NCBI GenBank assembly: GCA_947034895.1
Contig: OX344764.1
Coordinates: forward strand, 63,159,348-63,223,347
Direction: 5' to 3'
Length of the DNA stretch: 64,000 nucleotides
From: Rhytidiadelphus loreus
Taxonomy: Eukaryota > Streptophyta > Bryopsida > Hypnales > Hylocomiaceae
In this document: one piece after another, positions 48,695 through 61,499 of the stretch
Numbering within the stretch: the first letter of the stretch is position 1
How the letters are laid out: each line of letters begins with the position of its first letter
Program-made: the position numbers and the translations under genes
The notes under the pieces: model-generated
Told to the model about the DNA's origin: nothing
What the model saw: only the letters and a program-made list of their open reading frames with translations
Database searches by the model: none

Positions 48695-51175
48695 GCCCGT
48701 GAGTTGGTCCGCTCGAGCAGGTTTTTGTTTAGATAAACGAGTTCTTTCCATATAATGAGTTTTACCCAAGTTAACAATAGTACATCCTGTTCGGCGTCCT
48801 GAAGTGGCTCCAAGACTGAAGTAATTAAAGCTTCTCTGGCAGGAAGAGTTTATCAGTGAAATCAGATGCTTACCGGGAAATCAGATACAGGGACAGTATT
48901 GGTCTTTTATTAGCTCACAGTTAGTTTCATACAATGAACAGAAGCCGCCAAGGGCTTGCAGTGTTTGAAACAAGTTGCATAAGGGTCTTAAGAATGGTTT
49001 CTATCATCCTTGGGAATCAGAATCACACCTAGAATTGGAATAGTGGATATTGGTTGTGAATCACGAAGTTCTTATAAATAAGGTGAATTGGTTGGTACTT
49101 GGTAGAGCAAACATTGCATGATCTCCAAACAAAAATCAATGGTATAAAGTGAACCAATGTTATGTCATTGTCATCTCACATGCTACCCTTACCTTCAATG
49201 AAAAAGGTGTCTGTTAGAACCCATTATAATGAGAGTGAGGAATGCATGGAATCTTATAAGCCAACCTTTTTCACTTTTAACCCTGAAAGGACAAAGGGGT
49301 GACCTTGGAAATCATCTCTTTCTATTACCGTATGAATCATGGGCTTTAGAAATAGCAAAATCACTCATTGGAAGTCAAACTACTATAGAAGACTTTCCGT
49401 TTTCACAACAAAATTTCAAGGATGAATAGTTTCACTTTTGTCCTACTACAAGGATTCCTTCTCATCCATCAAGATGCCAAACGTCCTCCTCGACGTTTAA
49501 GGATTAATGATAGCTCATGGTTGTATTGAATTGAAAAAAATCATAAGTATTCAAGTCATTTTTCATTTCACTCAATACTAGGTAATGAATGTTGAAAAGT
49601 TATTAATAATTTTTTTAAAGATTTTGATAGAAAATTAGGACTTATTATGGCTATTGGGTACTTTTTCACCAAAATGAAAAACAAGGGCTAGAGTTCATTG
49701 TTCATTGCATTGATGTGGGAATGAGCACCCATTATCAAGGTTGTCTAATTATCGCCAGCTAATAAAAACTATGAATTGTCAAAGAAGGCATAGTCAAACC
49801 TTCAAAAGAGGACCAAAGTTCTTGGGAGAAGTCATTAGGCCAGTTTTAGTTTTTGAATCCTCCACTTAAATGCTCATTCTATTCTTTCAACATGTAATGC
49901 TTGATTAATGTGTGGATCCTACTATTAGGAGAAATTAGTGTCTCACAAGTGATTAAAAAATAGACAAAAGAACACCCTAATGAATATCAAGAATGGACCA
50001 AGAAAAATGAAAAATACAAATGTGAGAATGAAATTTGTTGTTTCAATTTTTAGTGTCTTAAATTCAAAAGGCATTGGTACTAGATGGGCAATTTATCTGC
50101 CATTAAGTAGTACAACTAGTCATTTTGGAGGATATGCTAATTTAGCCATTTTCACTCTCCATTTATTAGGTGTTTCTTCTATTTTAAGTTCTATCAATTT
50201 TATCACTAGTACACTATATGAGATTCAATTTCAAATGAGGACTAATATCCATATTCCTACATGTATGTCTGATTCTTTTAAAGAAATACTGGCAACATGC
50301 TAATGTGGTATTTTGGTTCAATAACCGTCATCATGTTTGCAAGTAATTGGTCAATGGGGAGACCAAAGGGGATAGCCCTTTTTAGTGAAAAAAATTGAAG
50401 GGTGACAATATAGAGTTCTTATAGGCCAGTTCTCATTGTTGGAAACGAGCTAGTGCTATTTGAAAATAATAATAATTTAAAAAATATTGAAAAATTAAAA
50501 AATTGATTAAATTATTGAAAATTAAAATTAAAAATATTGAAGAAATATTTAATTATTATTTATTGACATGGCAATCTCTCAACCACATCAACAAGTTGCG
50601 TAGTGGAGATCCTAGAGTTTGGAAATGTAGGGGAACTCGCAACCTTGTACGATAGCTGAAATTAATCTAATGGCTCTAATTGGTTCTTTTTTGCCATTTG
50701 TCGAACTATTTTATTATATTCTAGATTGGTATTCACTAATAAAAAATGGTCTTCTATATGAATAATAAATTCAATCAAATTACAATCCCTTTGTAAATAA
50801 ATAAGTGTTTAAAAAAAATTAATGATAGCCCTTTCATTTCTAAATCTATATAATTATCCTTGGAATTTGGAATTAGATGTTTGATGACCTAGATATGCAT
50901 TTGTACTTAATAATTTTTTACCAACCAACAAACTAGAATTGTACATAGTTCCTTTTTTAATTTTTATTTAAATAGCTTAGGTGGTTAGGAAAATCCTCGT
51001 GTCAATTGGTTTCAAATCCAATTCTAAACACAATTATAGAGTGAAGCTTTCTATTAAAGAATTTTTAAGGGGTTGAGATCTTGAGAGAATAAAGTGGTTT
51101 AAAAATCAATCTTGCAATGGCTTTAAACAAGAGCATGCTTTGTTCCAAAGATTGCTTCACAAAAAAAATATATAG
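48695..51175. other. OAT 3' region and AT-rich intergenic DNA
   Basis: The first 200-300 bases are probably the 3' UTR. Beyond about 49200 the DNA is AT-rich; open frames at 49229-49429 and 49980-50303 have no recognisable domain. No structured feature is seen. Confidence 0.45.
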
Positions 51176-51796
51176 AGGGTGATTGTACACTACGGTCGCC
51201 CCCTTGTTGAATATACAATCCAGTAAAAACTAGTACAAAATGTATGCTAATTGGTACTAAATGGAGCCAAAAGCCCAAAACGCCATTTCTACCAAAATTC
51301 AATATTGGGATTATTGGCCCGTTTGAATCAGAAGGTCTTTTTATAGATTCTTGAATAATAAATAAATAAATAAAAATTTAAAATAAAAATTTGACCCTCA
51401 AACTGAAATCACACATTTGCTAAGATATTTTCTTATATAGATCCTAAAACGCTCATTAAATGCCTAGTCTAAGTACCTAAACATAAGAGCATTGGATTTA
51501 GCTCTTTGAATTGTAAAAACAAAATCCTAAGCTATGCAAAAAAATACAACAATGCTCAAGCTAAATCTGTGACAGTACAAACATTTAATGTTTGTACTCT
51601 GTACATTAAATTAATAGATGAAGTTCACTTTTTGTTATGCAATTATCAATGTATGCAAGATATAAGATTCCGATCTATTTATTTATATTTATTTTTAAGT
51701 TACAAAAACTATAAGAAAATTGACACCAAACTTTCATCATGTGCAGAAATTCCGCCGTGACTACGATTTTGGACAACTGTAGTGTACTTTCACCCT
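51176..51796. mobile_element. Probable non-autonomous DNA transposon, 621 bp
   Basis: Inverted ends AGGGTGATTGTACACTAC and AGGGTGAAAGTACACTAC match at all but two of 18 positions and are preceded by similar TATAT-rich sequence on each side, so a target duplication cannot be defined. The interior is AT-rich without a transposase. Class is not determined. Confidence 0.55.
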
Positions 51797-52236
51797 AGAT
51801 ATATTTTTTACTTTTTAATATCTTTGATGAAGAGCAACTTAAATTCAAAGTTTATGACAAGGTGGCTTGCCAAAAGGCAACAAGTACTTAGCTAGTTGTT
51901 GTCTACATTGTCTATGTTGTAGATGGCGAGTAAGTATAGACGTTGATCAAATGGTTTGACCTTCCCCAAATAAGAAAGTACAATACTTGTAGGGAAACAA
52001 TAGAATTTCATTATTAGTATCATCACCAAAAAACTTTGGAAGTGAATATCTCTCTATTTTAGGTCAAAGTATAATTCTTCCCCTTCAAGAGGTCTTCATT
52101 TTTACTTGCACACATCATTCCTTATTTCAAATTTCAAATACTTTATGTGTGATTGCAATTACGCGGGCTCAGACCTTCACCCCTATTGCTTAACCATTGA
52201 CTTAGTTGATGCTAAATGTTGCAAAAAAATTCACGT
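51797..52236. other. AT-rich intergenic DNA
   Basis: No feature is recognised. Confidence 0.45.
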
Positions 52237-52835
52237 CATTCTATTAACCCCTAAAGGACCAAGGTGCATTTGAGGCATAAATTGTGAAAACTGTCACTTT
52301 TCGGGGCAGCAAGAATAAATGAAACAAAAGTTTTTTTTTCAAAATTTAACTGTACAAATGTGTAAAAGACTACTCTAGGAATGTGTGGAAAAAATTTCAG
52401 ATACTTTGACTACACAGATTGAAAGATTATAACACTTGAAGTTAGAAGAAAAAGTTTGTTTTTGCCCATGCCCAATTGGGCTAGCACACTTATGTCCTCC
52501 TAGAATGAGATTAATACATTACACATGGTTTTTTTTTTACATGCACATCTTGCATCATGTAAGTTATATAATAGCCAAATTTTAAAAGTAGAGGAGGAGT
52601 TTTGCACATGCTACTTGAAGCTGCCAGAAAAGTTTACGGCAACACATATTTTTCAATGTACCCAACTTTTGATCAAAGCTTTTGGTCCAAGCACTTGATT
52701 GAAAAAAAATTATATTCCCACTAAGGAGTCAAAGCTTGTGTCAAAATTTGAAGAACATTTGTTAAAAAATAACTTCATACGCACCTACCCAAGATCACTT
52801 GCGTATGTTCAACGGTCATTAGGTCCTTTACGAAG
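52237..52835. repeat. Dispersed repeat R1, copy 2
   Basis: It aligns with 10905-11800 but lacks the MITE there, so the site around CATTTGAGGCATAAATTGTG shows the unoccupied state. The ends include TAAAGGACC and its inverse (near 52245 and 52830), a hint of short inverted ends. Confidence 0.75.
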
Positions 52836-53358
52836 CTTCAAGCTAGACCAATGATATAGATATTTTGTTGATATTCAATGTAATTACTTTTTTTTTATAA
52901 ATTTCCAAAAGCAAACTCAATAATATCTTTAGTTCAAGCACTCGAAGGTTAATAACTTCGAGTTCAAACTTCAAAAGCTCCTGAGGCCGCAGTCAAAGAG
53001 CCATGTTGTAGAAAGCACACTGACACATGTGTCCACAAACTTACCACAACAATTTTAAAGTGAGTCCACGATCATGCCACATGCCTGTTCACATGGCTTC
53101 CACCCACATCCATCTTCTTCATGAATTCTCATTTCCAAATCTCAACAATCTGAAAACTACCGAAGAACAAATTGCATCAACCTCAAATTTGATTCAAGCT
53201 TCACCTGGCTGACAATCAATCCATTCAATCCCTTGTTGTTCCCGGTCTCTGAGTTTTGTGAAAGCAGCCATCAATCCTAGCTAGCTAGCTAGCGTCCAAT
53301 TGTGTTCTGTGTTTTCTTCGGGAAGTCATTTCCAGACCAGCAGTGATATTGATCGAAG
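52836..53358 (+). promoter_or_regulatory. LEA gene upstream region
   Basis: From about 52920 the sequence loses its AT bias. A (CTAG)n-like tract GCTAGCTAGCTAGC lies at about 53278-53292, 70 bases before the start codon. I see no clear ABRE (ACGTGG/T) or TATA box, so the stress-responsive control expected of LEA genes is not shown by sequence. Confidence 0.3.
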
Positions 53359-54504
53359 ATGATGAAGCATGCGGCTGCCGACGCGAAGGAGAAGCTGGGC
53401 AACGTGACGGCCAAGGTGGAGGAGAAGATGGACAACGCCAAAGCTTCGGCCACTGAGAAGACGGACAAAGCCATGGCGCACGACAAGGCTGGGAAGCTGG
53501 AAGCCAAAGAGAGGAAGCACGAGAGGCAGGCGGAAGCTCAGCAGGCCAAGGACCTCAAGCAGGTAATGTAACACCATCCAATCGTTCATATGACCAGTTC
53601 TCCAGTTGCAGTAAATGTGAGACGCTCCTCGCCTCCTCCTCCCTCAAAAACTAGGAGAGGTGCAGAATTCAAAGTTTTGTCCAGACTTTGCACAAACCTT
53701 TTCCATTTCAATGAAAAAAGTGCCAATTTGATGAATTTTCCCACGGGCAAAGATTTCACTAGCGGCAATTTTTCCATTGCCGAAAATGTGATACACGTAC
53801 AGTACAGTATAGTACAGCGGTTTCGCAGGTCAAGAATTCAAGTTTTATACTTAGCATCAACAGGTCGCGCTAGTGGACTTACCTTTTAAACAGCAGGTCG
53901 AGCCCCTCGGGGTTTGGTTTTGAGAGAATCCTTGACAAGAAGTGCTTTTGCATTTTTTGGGAATGTTTCAACTTTCTAGATCCACACTTCTGTAGTGAAT
54001 ATGGCTTGTCAAGCACCGCATTTAGGCTGCAAAGTGAAAACATTATTCACTATTCAATTTTGCATACCATGACCGAATAAATTTTGGACATGCCCCACTT
54101 CAAGGAGATTTTTGATTCTCCCTTGCACTGCCCACCAGGCAAGAGAATGTTGTTTAAGGCGGGTTAATGAAGTTCATCCCAATTGCCAAAAATGTGATGC
54201 ACAAGACTTGGTTCTTCCTTTGAAAGCTACGACAGGCTTAGATTTCAGTTTGTACTGCACCACAAATCTTTTCCATTTCAACCAAAAATTGACAATTTAA
54301 TGGAAATTTGCTTAGGTGGAGAATGCACGGGAGGTGGGGCAAGTCAAGGAAGACATCGCCGAGAGCAAGGCTGCTTCTCACGACACCCATCACAAGCAGG
54401 CGACTGAGTTGGGTAATGCTACCCCATTAACCAACGCGGGACTCACCCAGCAAGCCGCCGGCGCTGTCCAGGCCCCTGGCGCAGCTATCGCTCCGGGCAT
54501 TTGA
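53359..54504 (+). CDS. Late embryogenesis abundant protein, LEA_1 family
   Basis: Two exons, 53359-53562 and 54316-54504, encode 130 residues. The N-terminal half is the LEA_1 (group 1, D-113-like) domain: charged and Cys-free, with KEKLGNVTAKVEEKMDNAK followed by ATEKTDKAMAHDKAGKLEAK and a helix of alternating Lys, Glu, Arg and Gln. The second exon continues the amphipathic helix (VENAREVGQVKEDIAESKAA), then a His-containing stretch and a Gly/Ala/Pro-rich tail ending in APGI. Such proteins are disordered in solution, gain helix on drying, and protect enzymes and membranes; that role is family knowledge. Coding GC is far higher than in the flanks. The 753-base intron contains two similar passages (CTTTTCCATTTCAA at about 53700 and 54270). 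MM at the start allows ATG at 53359 or 53362. Confidence 0.9.
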
Positions 54505-55835
54505 GAGAATAGTAATGATTTCACTAGTTGAATTATTGAATGTAGTGTCATTCATATTTGGAGGGAGCCAATTTTGAGTGAAATTGTGTAGTGCCATGCA
54601 TTAAAAGCATTAGTTTTGAAGGTTATTCATGTGTTCGTCTAGATCTCCAAATATTGTGCTGGTATATTTTGAGTGACGCTTTTCAAGGAAAACTTCTCAG
54701 CTTACAAAGAGTCACTGAATGTCTGCTGAGCGGAAGCTATCACGTGTCCACTACACAAAGTTATGCATAACGAAGCTGCCTGCATGGGTCTCACATTCTC
54801 AAGTAAACTACACCCTGATATGTCTTGAATCTGATAGCCTGAGGTTCTCCAAAATGACTACAATATAGTTTGAATGTGTGGCATGCGTGATACTCTAGAA
54901 TGTCTCAGTTTTCAAAAAAGTCGTAATAATGTGGATATGCTGGCTGAAGCTTACTAGAACTCTTGCAAATTAAGGTATCCACTTTTGAAGATCTTTTTTT
55001 GATTACACTTTACGGTAGGGAAAAAGAACTGGAAAATTGCGATTAAACTTCAGGCACTTCTGTCCATAATTTTACCAGAAATTCTCATCAGTTCTGCTAC
55101 AAACACGACGTCCTCCAAAACCCTGAATCCTATAAAATGTGGAGGTGGAAAAAGAGGAAAATTTCTAAACTCTAAGCTTAAAGCACTAATTTATACACCA
55201 TAATCAACACAACCATCAACTCAAGTCAATTTTCAGTCACTGACAGGTAGAATATTATGCATTTTTCATTAGATTCTTGGGAACTATCAACCTAGCTCAA
55301 TAATCTCACTTCATATAAGGTAACCACACCTGATCGTGACATCAATCTAAATGCAACACTACAAAAATTTCACAACACGTACACGTGGATTTTGTGAAAG
55401 CATTGCCCTACGTCAAAATCAAAATTCTTGTCAGTTCTAGATGATCTACAACAAACCTTTGAACCCTCGTAGCTGGTGCATTCGCTGTCCAAACCACGCA
55501 TTCTTGGATCCATTGGAATCCTCATTGATTTTCCAACAAGAAGTTTCAAAAATCCAACTACCCCATTACACTTGGCGCTTAAAACACCCCAATCAAGTGT
55601 GGGTATCTTGAACCCTTGTAAATGTTGAATTTGCTTAAAACGACGTCCCAATCAGGTGTGATTACCTTGAACCCGTGTGACTCGCAATCAAAATTCATAG
55701 ATGATCTACCAGCAAAACTTTGAACCCTTGTAACTCTTTCATTTGCCGTTCAAATGACGCCTTCTGGGATGCATTGGAACCCTCTTCACTCTCCCAACCA
55801 GAAATTTCCCCCAAAACTCCCCCCCCCCCTCCCAA
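54505..55835. other. Convergent intergenic region between LEA and GlcAT14 genes
   Basis: It holds the 3' UTRs of both genes. Two related passages (near 55400-55520 and 55640-55770) share a CGTCAAAATCAAAATTC/TCGCAATCAAAATTC string, AGATGATCTAC, AACCTTTGAACCCTCGTA-like text and GCATTGGAACCCTC-like text, indicating a duplication of about 250 bp. A C-run lies at about 55818-55829. Confidence 0.5.
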
Positions 55836-58800
55836 TCACACCCCTACACATTGCTTTGCCCTGAACTGTTCCGGCGCGAGCAGTTTAATCACGAGTTCCT
55901 CCAGCCTCCTCGCCCCCGGCCCCGGCTTCAACACCTTCGGATCCCCCCTCACGCTACACGGGTCCTTCCCATTCCCGTCCTTCCCCACACACCACCCTCC
56001 GGGCGTGAACCCCCCCGCCCTCCTTCTCAGGAGCTTCCGATCAATCCTGTGCAGCACGGGGTCGTCCTTGTTGAACTTGCGTGCGAAGGCGGCTCCGCTG
56101 TCGACCATGTCGGGGAAGAAGCGGAGCGTGAGGGTCAAGGGGTGCTGCTGCGGGGGGTAGTCCCATGCGATGAAGTGCAGGTCGTGGTTGACGGTGGTGT
56201 TGCGGAAAGAAGGAGTGTTGCAGATGACGGTGTGGAAGTAGCCTTCGGGAGAGGAGACGAAGTTGGCGTAGTAGAGGAGGAGCGTGCGGGGGAGGGCGTC
56301 CCAGCCTTGGTTGCAATACTCCATGAAAGGACGGGTGAGGATTGTCCAAGCGGAGCCTGAGCAGTGGGCAACACACAGACCATAACCAAGCTAATCGTCA
56401 GTGTCAGTAGACGATTCTGGATTGCCAGAAACGGTGACATTCAACTGCGCAAAGCTCTGGAAACTACGGTATGATCACACTTGATGGTACGAGTGATATT
56501 AGCCAAGTGAATCGAATCCAAAGGTGTATCTAAATTCAAAATTCATTCCATTCCTTCCTAACACCCTCGTTAACATCACTCCTGACACCAAGTAAGTTAC
56601 AGGAGCAGCGTGCACGGAGGTTGTCCCTGAGTGTCCACTTCGTGAAGGGCCGGACCTCCTGAGAACCGTCCATGCTGAGCCTGTTTGCCCCCACAAACGA
56701 CACCCACTTTGCCGTAACACACAGACCACCAGCACTACATTTTGAATGTTCACCAACTTCGAACTCTTGGAAATTGGGCGATTAAGGTATCAACACTCAT
56801 TGCACAAGCAAGCTTCAGACAAGAAACTTAAAATTGTGAACCTCTTGCATCATACTGTAAATGATTTTTTATCATCTGAGAACTTGTTTTTTTTTACTGT
56901 TGCTTGCATGGTGACAATGACAAACACACTAAATAGATCATGATCACTCACATGGTCTCTTTCCAGTTTACCAACATGAACTAGGGGAACGAGAAGCTAG
57001 AGCCTTGTTATGAAAACCATATTTGAACACCAACTTAAATACAACTCTTGCACTAGAAGAAAAAAGGGGGTTCTACGACTGCAAGTTTTGAGTCACTGTG
57101 GACACAAATTACAGTATTTGCAGTGTAGTTGTTTTCTAGTTGCATCGTAGTTGTTTTTTCTAGTAAAAAACAACTACGATGCAACTAGAAAACAACTACA
57201 CTGCAAATACTGTAATTTGTGTCCACAGTGACTCAAAACTTGCAGTCGCAGAACCCCCTTTTTTCTTCTAGTGTTGAAAATTGAATAAACTTGAAGGTAA
57301 AGCACCACTTTTTCTACTGTGCACAATTACTATTTTTATATTGGTTAATTTTCTATGTTTCTTGTTGGCAAATGAAAGGAGGTTCTAACGCACCAAAGAA
57401 TGCAACATTTGGATACCGTATGCAAAAGTTATGAAGGGCCAAAATTTTATTGGTAGATGTTCTAAATCGATTCTTCAACAATTAGTACATATTGATTTAA
57501 ATGATGTACACACAGTGAGGATCTGTTGAAGTGGGCTTTTAGACACAATGTGATTTTGGGTGTACTTGCCTCATCTCATCTTCCCAAACGTCAATTTTGA
57601 TACGCTGGCGTATTCTACTACTTTGGAACACTCAAGATGTGTTGTTTGAAGCATAATTCTATACCTATCCTAATTTTTAGAGCAAAAAATTGTCACATCA
57701 TCGAAACTTATTTGCATTGAGATTGTGGATTTGACCTCAAATTTGAGTTCTTTGGAGACTCGATTAGACTCTCGGGGACAGAATGTATTTCATTCAGTTA
57801 CTAAATACACTTGATTGTAAGGGGCACAAGGAAAAGCAAAAGGTGAAATTAAGAAAAAAAATAAAAGGATAACTCTATTACTATACAACTACTTTAGCAA
57901 CATACGCCGGCAGTTACAATTGATTGATTTTTAACAAGTTCATTGAATCCCAAACTTCATCCCTAGATTTCCTTGCAGAGTTTATCCCCATTCTCTCGAC
58001 ACAAGAAATGACTGGATTCGGTGGCACGTCCTAAAACATTCTAAATGCTAATTTGATTGATTTCCGTTCTGTGTCTAAATGCTTGATGAGATTGCTGTAA
58101 ATGCTCAAGAAATTTGTGCTACATCATGTCTTTTGTTCACCAATATGGGGGAGTTCAACGACTTCAGCTTTGAAATGACATAACTTACAGTGGCACTGCT
58201 TTAAGAGTTTGGAGGTTAGAAGAAAAAATGACCCACCTGTGAACAAACGAAACGCAGTAGGGATAGTTCGTTGTTGAACGGCCCAATAGATGTCGGTCTT
58301 TTGCTTCTGATACAGTCCAGGGTCGACGATAATGGGCTTGGCTCGCTGAAACCTGTGCATATTCAAATAAACCACGTGGATTGCCATTCAGCATTGAAAC
58401 AAGAAACATTGTCAAACATTTTAAAGTCAAAGATTGTAGATGTGTGCCAATAGGACTCTGCAAGCATGTTCTAAATATGACTCATTAACCGACTTAGTTC
58501 TCAATGCTTAACTTGCATAAGGTAAGTAAACCAAGTTGTGACCCCCAGCTCATTACATCACAATGCATAACCTGCTTCATTTCTGAACCTAAATCTAGGT
58601 TTGTTCGTGTGGCATAAATTTCATAAGATAATTACGACTATCCTATATCAAGGTTCTAGAATAAAGAAGGGGGTACATTGAGATGCAGTTGGGGTCACAA
58701 CTATGTGAAGTTAAACCCTTTTCACGAGATCGTGCAAAGTACAAAACCTGGTCAACCAACAATTCAGGAGATGATGGAAATTTGGGGTACATACTCTTTC

Positions 58801-60232
58801 CAGCCCATATCACTAGTGTGCTCAAGAAAGTTGAGGTCCTTAGGCACGTAGGAGAAAACATGAAGAAGATCTGCAATCCCAGCCAATAGATGGATTCAGT
58901 ACGACGTGTCAGATTTCAAGCTTCAGTTCACAACTGCAACCTCTCGAATGCGATTTGAAAACTCTATTTCTGTTGCCTAAAATCATTTGGGGCCGACTAA
59001 AAAGTAGAACCCATGCCTTCCATTTCTTTAGCGACAACAATGAACCCAGAATTGACTATGAGCCCCCAAAATAGACTACCGGGATTACTCTAAATTCCCT
59101 CAATTCCTAAACCCTAAAAACCATGTTATTTAGTTCTAAACCTTAAACCCTAAAAAAGGTTTAAGGTTTAGTCCTAACCTTAAAACCCAAACCCCAAACA
59201 TGGACCTTCGCTGAATCCAACTCACCATCTTGAGTGACGAGGGGATAATCCGAAGCGCTCAGATTGATGAACCAATCCCAATCCTTGGCTTTCTTGAGCA
59301 AAATAGCGGCCCCATGTAATGTGGCGGCGATCATAGTCGGTCCTTTGTAGGTCACCAAATTCGGCTTCTCCACCATGAACACATTCTTCGCCTCCTTAAA
59401 CACCGGCTCTTCCTTCACATACCTGGCTAGCTTTCCCCGCTCCTCAGCAGGGGCTGCCAGGTCCAAGTGCAGCAGGTAGTAATTGTGCGGGTGGTACAAA
59501 GCTTGCAACGTCCGTATCGTCCGATCACCGTCTCCTTTGGTACCTGTCAGTCATTCTTTTCTGGGTTCAATACCCCCACATTTCGACACACTTTTTTCGT
59601 CTAGCTACAAGGCTATATGAAATTTGAGGAGAAGCATGCTAGTATCTAGCCAGCTTTCAATGAAAGTCTGGGAGAAATCCCACTCAGTAAAGCCTGATGG
59701 ATGCACGGCGACACGCACTGCTCACGGCAAATTTACACTGTGGGGTGCACCGTGTAACTAGTGCACTTTGCCATGTTCCCGTCATACTGGGACTTTGCCC
59801 AAATCTATTTGTAAACTGCCAGTAATTGAATAGTAGCTACCATAATAACAAAAGTACTATGCAGAACATGCTAAAATTGATAGCTTCAACCAAATTCTTT
59901 GAACTACCCCAGCGAAGAATGCAATAAAACAACACGCTAGTACCTGAGATCATGTAAGCCAGCTTGGGCGGAGCCGGCGGTACATGAGCGTCCCCAGTCG
60001 CCTGACGCTGGAATTCCTTGTGCTCAGAATCTGAGGCTGGTTGCGATGTGACAATAGCGTGATGAGCCCTAAGGAATCCCAAGCTAAGATTTGCAAGAAG
60101 GAGAAAGATGGAGATCGCGGAAGAAGCCAACAGTGACAGAAGCCATTTGCGTGGCAAATCCACTTTCACTGAGAATCGAGACCGTGCGAGCCTGGACTTG
60201 CCTTGGGACACATAGCCTCGCATCCTGATCAT
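55836..60232 (-). CDS. GLCAT14: Beta-glucuronosyltransferase GlcAT14-type (GT14, Core-2/I-branching family)
   Basis: Five exons on the minus strand: 60232-59944, 59543-59226, 58870-58795, 58352-58237 and 56356-55836; frames join to give 439 residues, close to plant GlcAT14A. Residues about 30-52 (WLLSLLASSAISIFLLLANL onward) form one membrane anchor after a basic N-terminus, so it is a type II Golgi protein. Family blocks are NYYLLHLDLAAP, FINLSASDYPLVTQDDLLHV, FSYVPKDLNFLEHTSDMGWK, QRAKPIIVDPGLYQ, PTAFRLFTGSAW, SSPEGYFHTVICN, NHDLHFIAWDYPP and GGFTPGGWCVG. In Arabidopsis, members add glucuronic acid to arabinogalactan-protein glycans; the exact acceptor here is inference. Intron 4 (56357-58236) is long and contains a fold-back MITE. 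A second in-frame ATG at 60223 is an alternative start. Confidence 0.93.
57051..57273. mobile_element. Fold-back CACTA-type MITE in intron 4 of the GlcAT14 gene
   Basis: The 223-base element is a nearly perfect palindrome beginning CACTAGAAGAAAAAAGGGGG. I find one substitution between the long arms apart from the centre. TTG lies on both sides (57048-57050 and 57274-57276). It shares its terminal CACTAGAAGAAAA with 62390-62563 but not the interior. Confidence 0.92.
59090..59205 (-). repeat. Telomere-like AAACCCTAA repeats in GlcAT14 intron 2
   Basis: Degenerate plus-strand copies of AAACCCTAA and CCTTAAACCC, and their inverse GGTTTAAGGTTTAG, cluster here. These are variants of the plant telomere unit TTTAGGG. 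It may be an interstitial telomere scrap or a telo-box-rich intron. Confidence 0.6.
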
Positions 60233-61499
60233 TTTTCACACGCTCGCTGGTTCTAGAAACTTGGGTGGTAGGGCTCGAACGGTGGTAGCCATACACCCAC
60301 ATTCACAGAAACTCTGCATCAAGTCTGGCAAATAGAATAGACTCCCAGAAAATCTTTGCTAGTATGCGAATACATCCCGAAGACCTAATTGAACCTAGTA
60401 ATACAAATTCACTAGCCAGATTCTCAAGCTTGTGCTTGGGAAGATGGAAGTCAATCTGAAGTACTTCCCAAGGTTGACATTTTTGTATCCACCAAAGACC
60501 ATGCCAACAATTGTTAGATCTAATGCAATAATGATGCCGGTTGACTACTCTAACTCGCGCAACCGATCATACTTCACGCACTCAAGAAATCCACCAACCC
60601 CACCCTAACCAGATCTTCCCAACAAATTCTCGACACAACTGAACTCATAGGAACGCTTCCAGTCATCCGATACTCAGACACATAATGATATTGTTCTTTG
60701 CTGTGTGCAAGTTCCTCGAGTTCCTCTTTGCATCGAATGCGATGCGCTAAAAGAAGTCCACCGATTTAGAAATTGATTCTAATTTTGTCGAATTGCCTAA
60801 TTTAGTGGAGATTTCTCAGGATTCCAGGGATAAACTTGAAAGGGTCTATGAGTGTTAGGCAGTGACAACCAAAAGTCATCGTCCCGCCGAAGGCAAACAT
60901 GAACAGATTCTAGAAAGCTACAGTACAAGTACAGTGTCACCGAATTTATACGATTAAAAAACAGACAGGAAAGGAATTTCAATGACGGAATGACCTGGAT
61001 CCAAAGAGACGCCCCAGTGGTCACAAAGGGACTGGCTGTACTCACAGAGACTGGAGCCGCAGTGGACCCAAAGTGGAGTTGAGCTCAGGGCCGGCCGTTT
61101 ACACCAAGGGCCCACTAGAAAAAGCAAAGCAGTGATCGTGGTCCAAGTTGGGTTTATACTTTGGCGAAGGTCCATGTCGTTTTCATTGATGAGAAGTCCA
61201 CTTGGAATTCTTCAAATTCTGCAGTCCATCCTCCATATTTGTTATCCCCCAAAGTGTTAATAAAATTGCATGTGTTAAGGAAAATTGTGCTCCCCCAAAA
61301 AATTCCAAAAAATACACAAGTAAGTGTTAATTGTTAACTAGTAAGAGAATTTATAAAAATTAATATGCTCCCCTCTTCAATGAATTCACCTTGATAAGTG
61401 TTAACCCCTAAACTTCCAAACAACATTTTTTTGGCAACATAGCGATTTTTGGCAGCTCACTACAGACGGAGTTTTTATTTTTTTTATTTGAAAATTTCA
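60233..61499. promoter_or_regulatory. GlcAT14 upstream region
   Basis: Mixed-composition DNA to about 61200 probably contains the 5' UTR and promoter of the minus-strand gene. Minus-strand open frames at 60797-61175 have no recognisable domain. No TATA box is certain. Confidence 0.35.
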
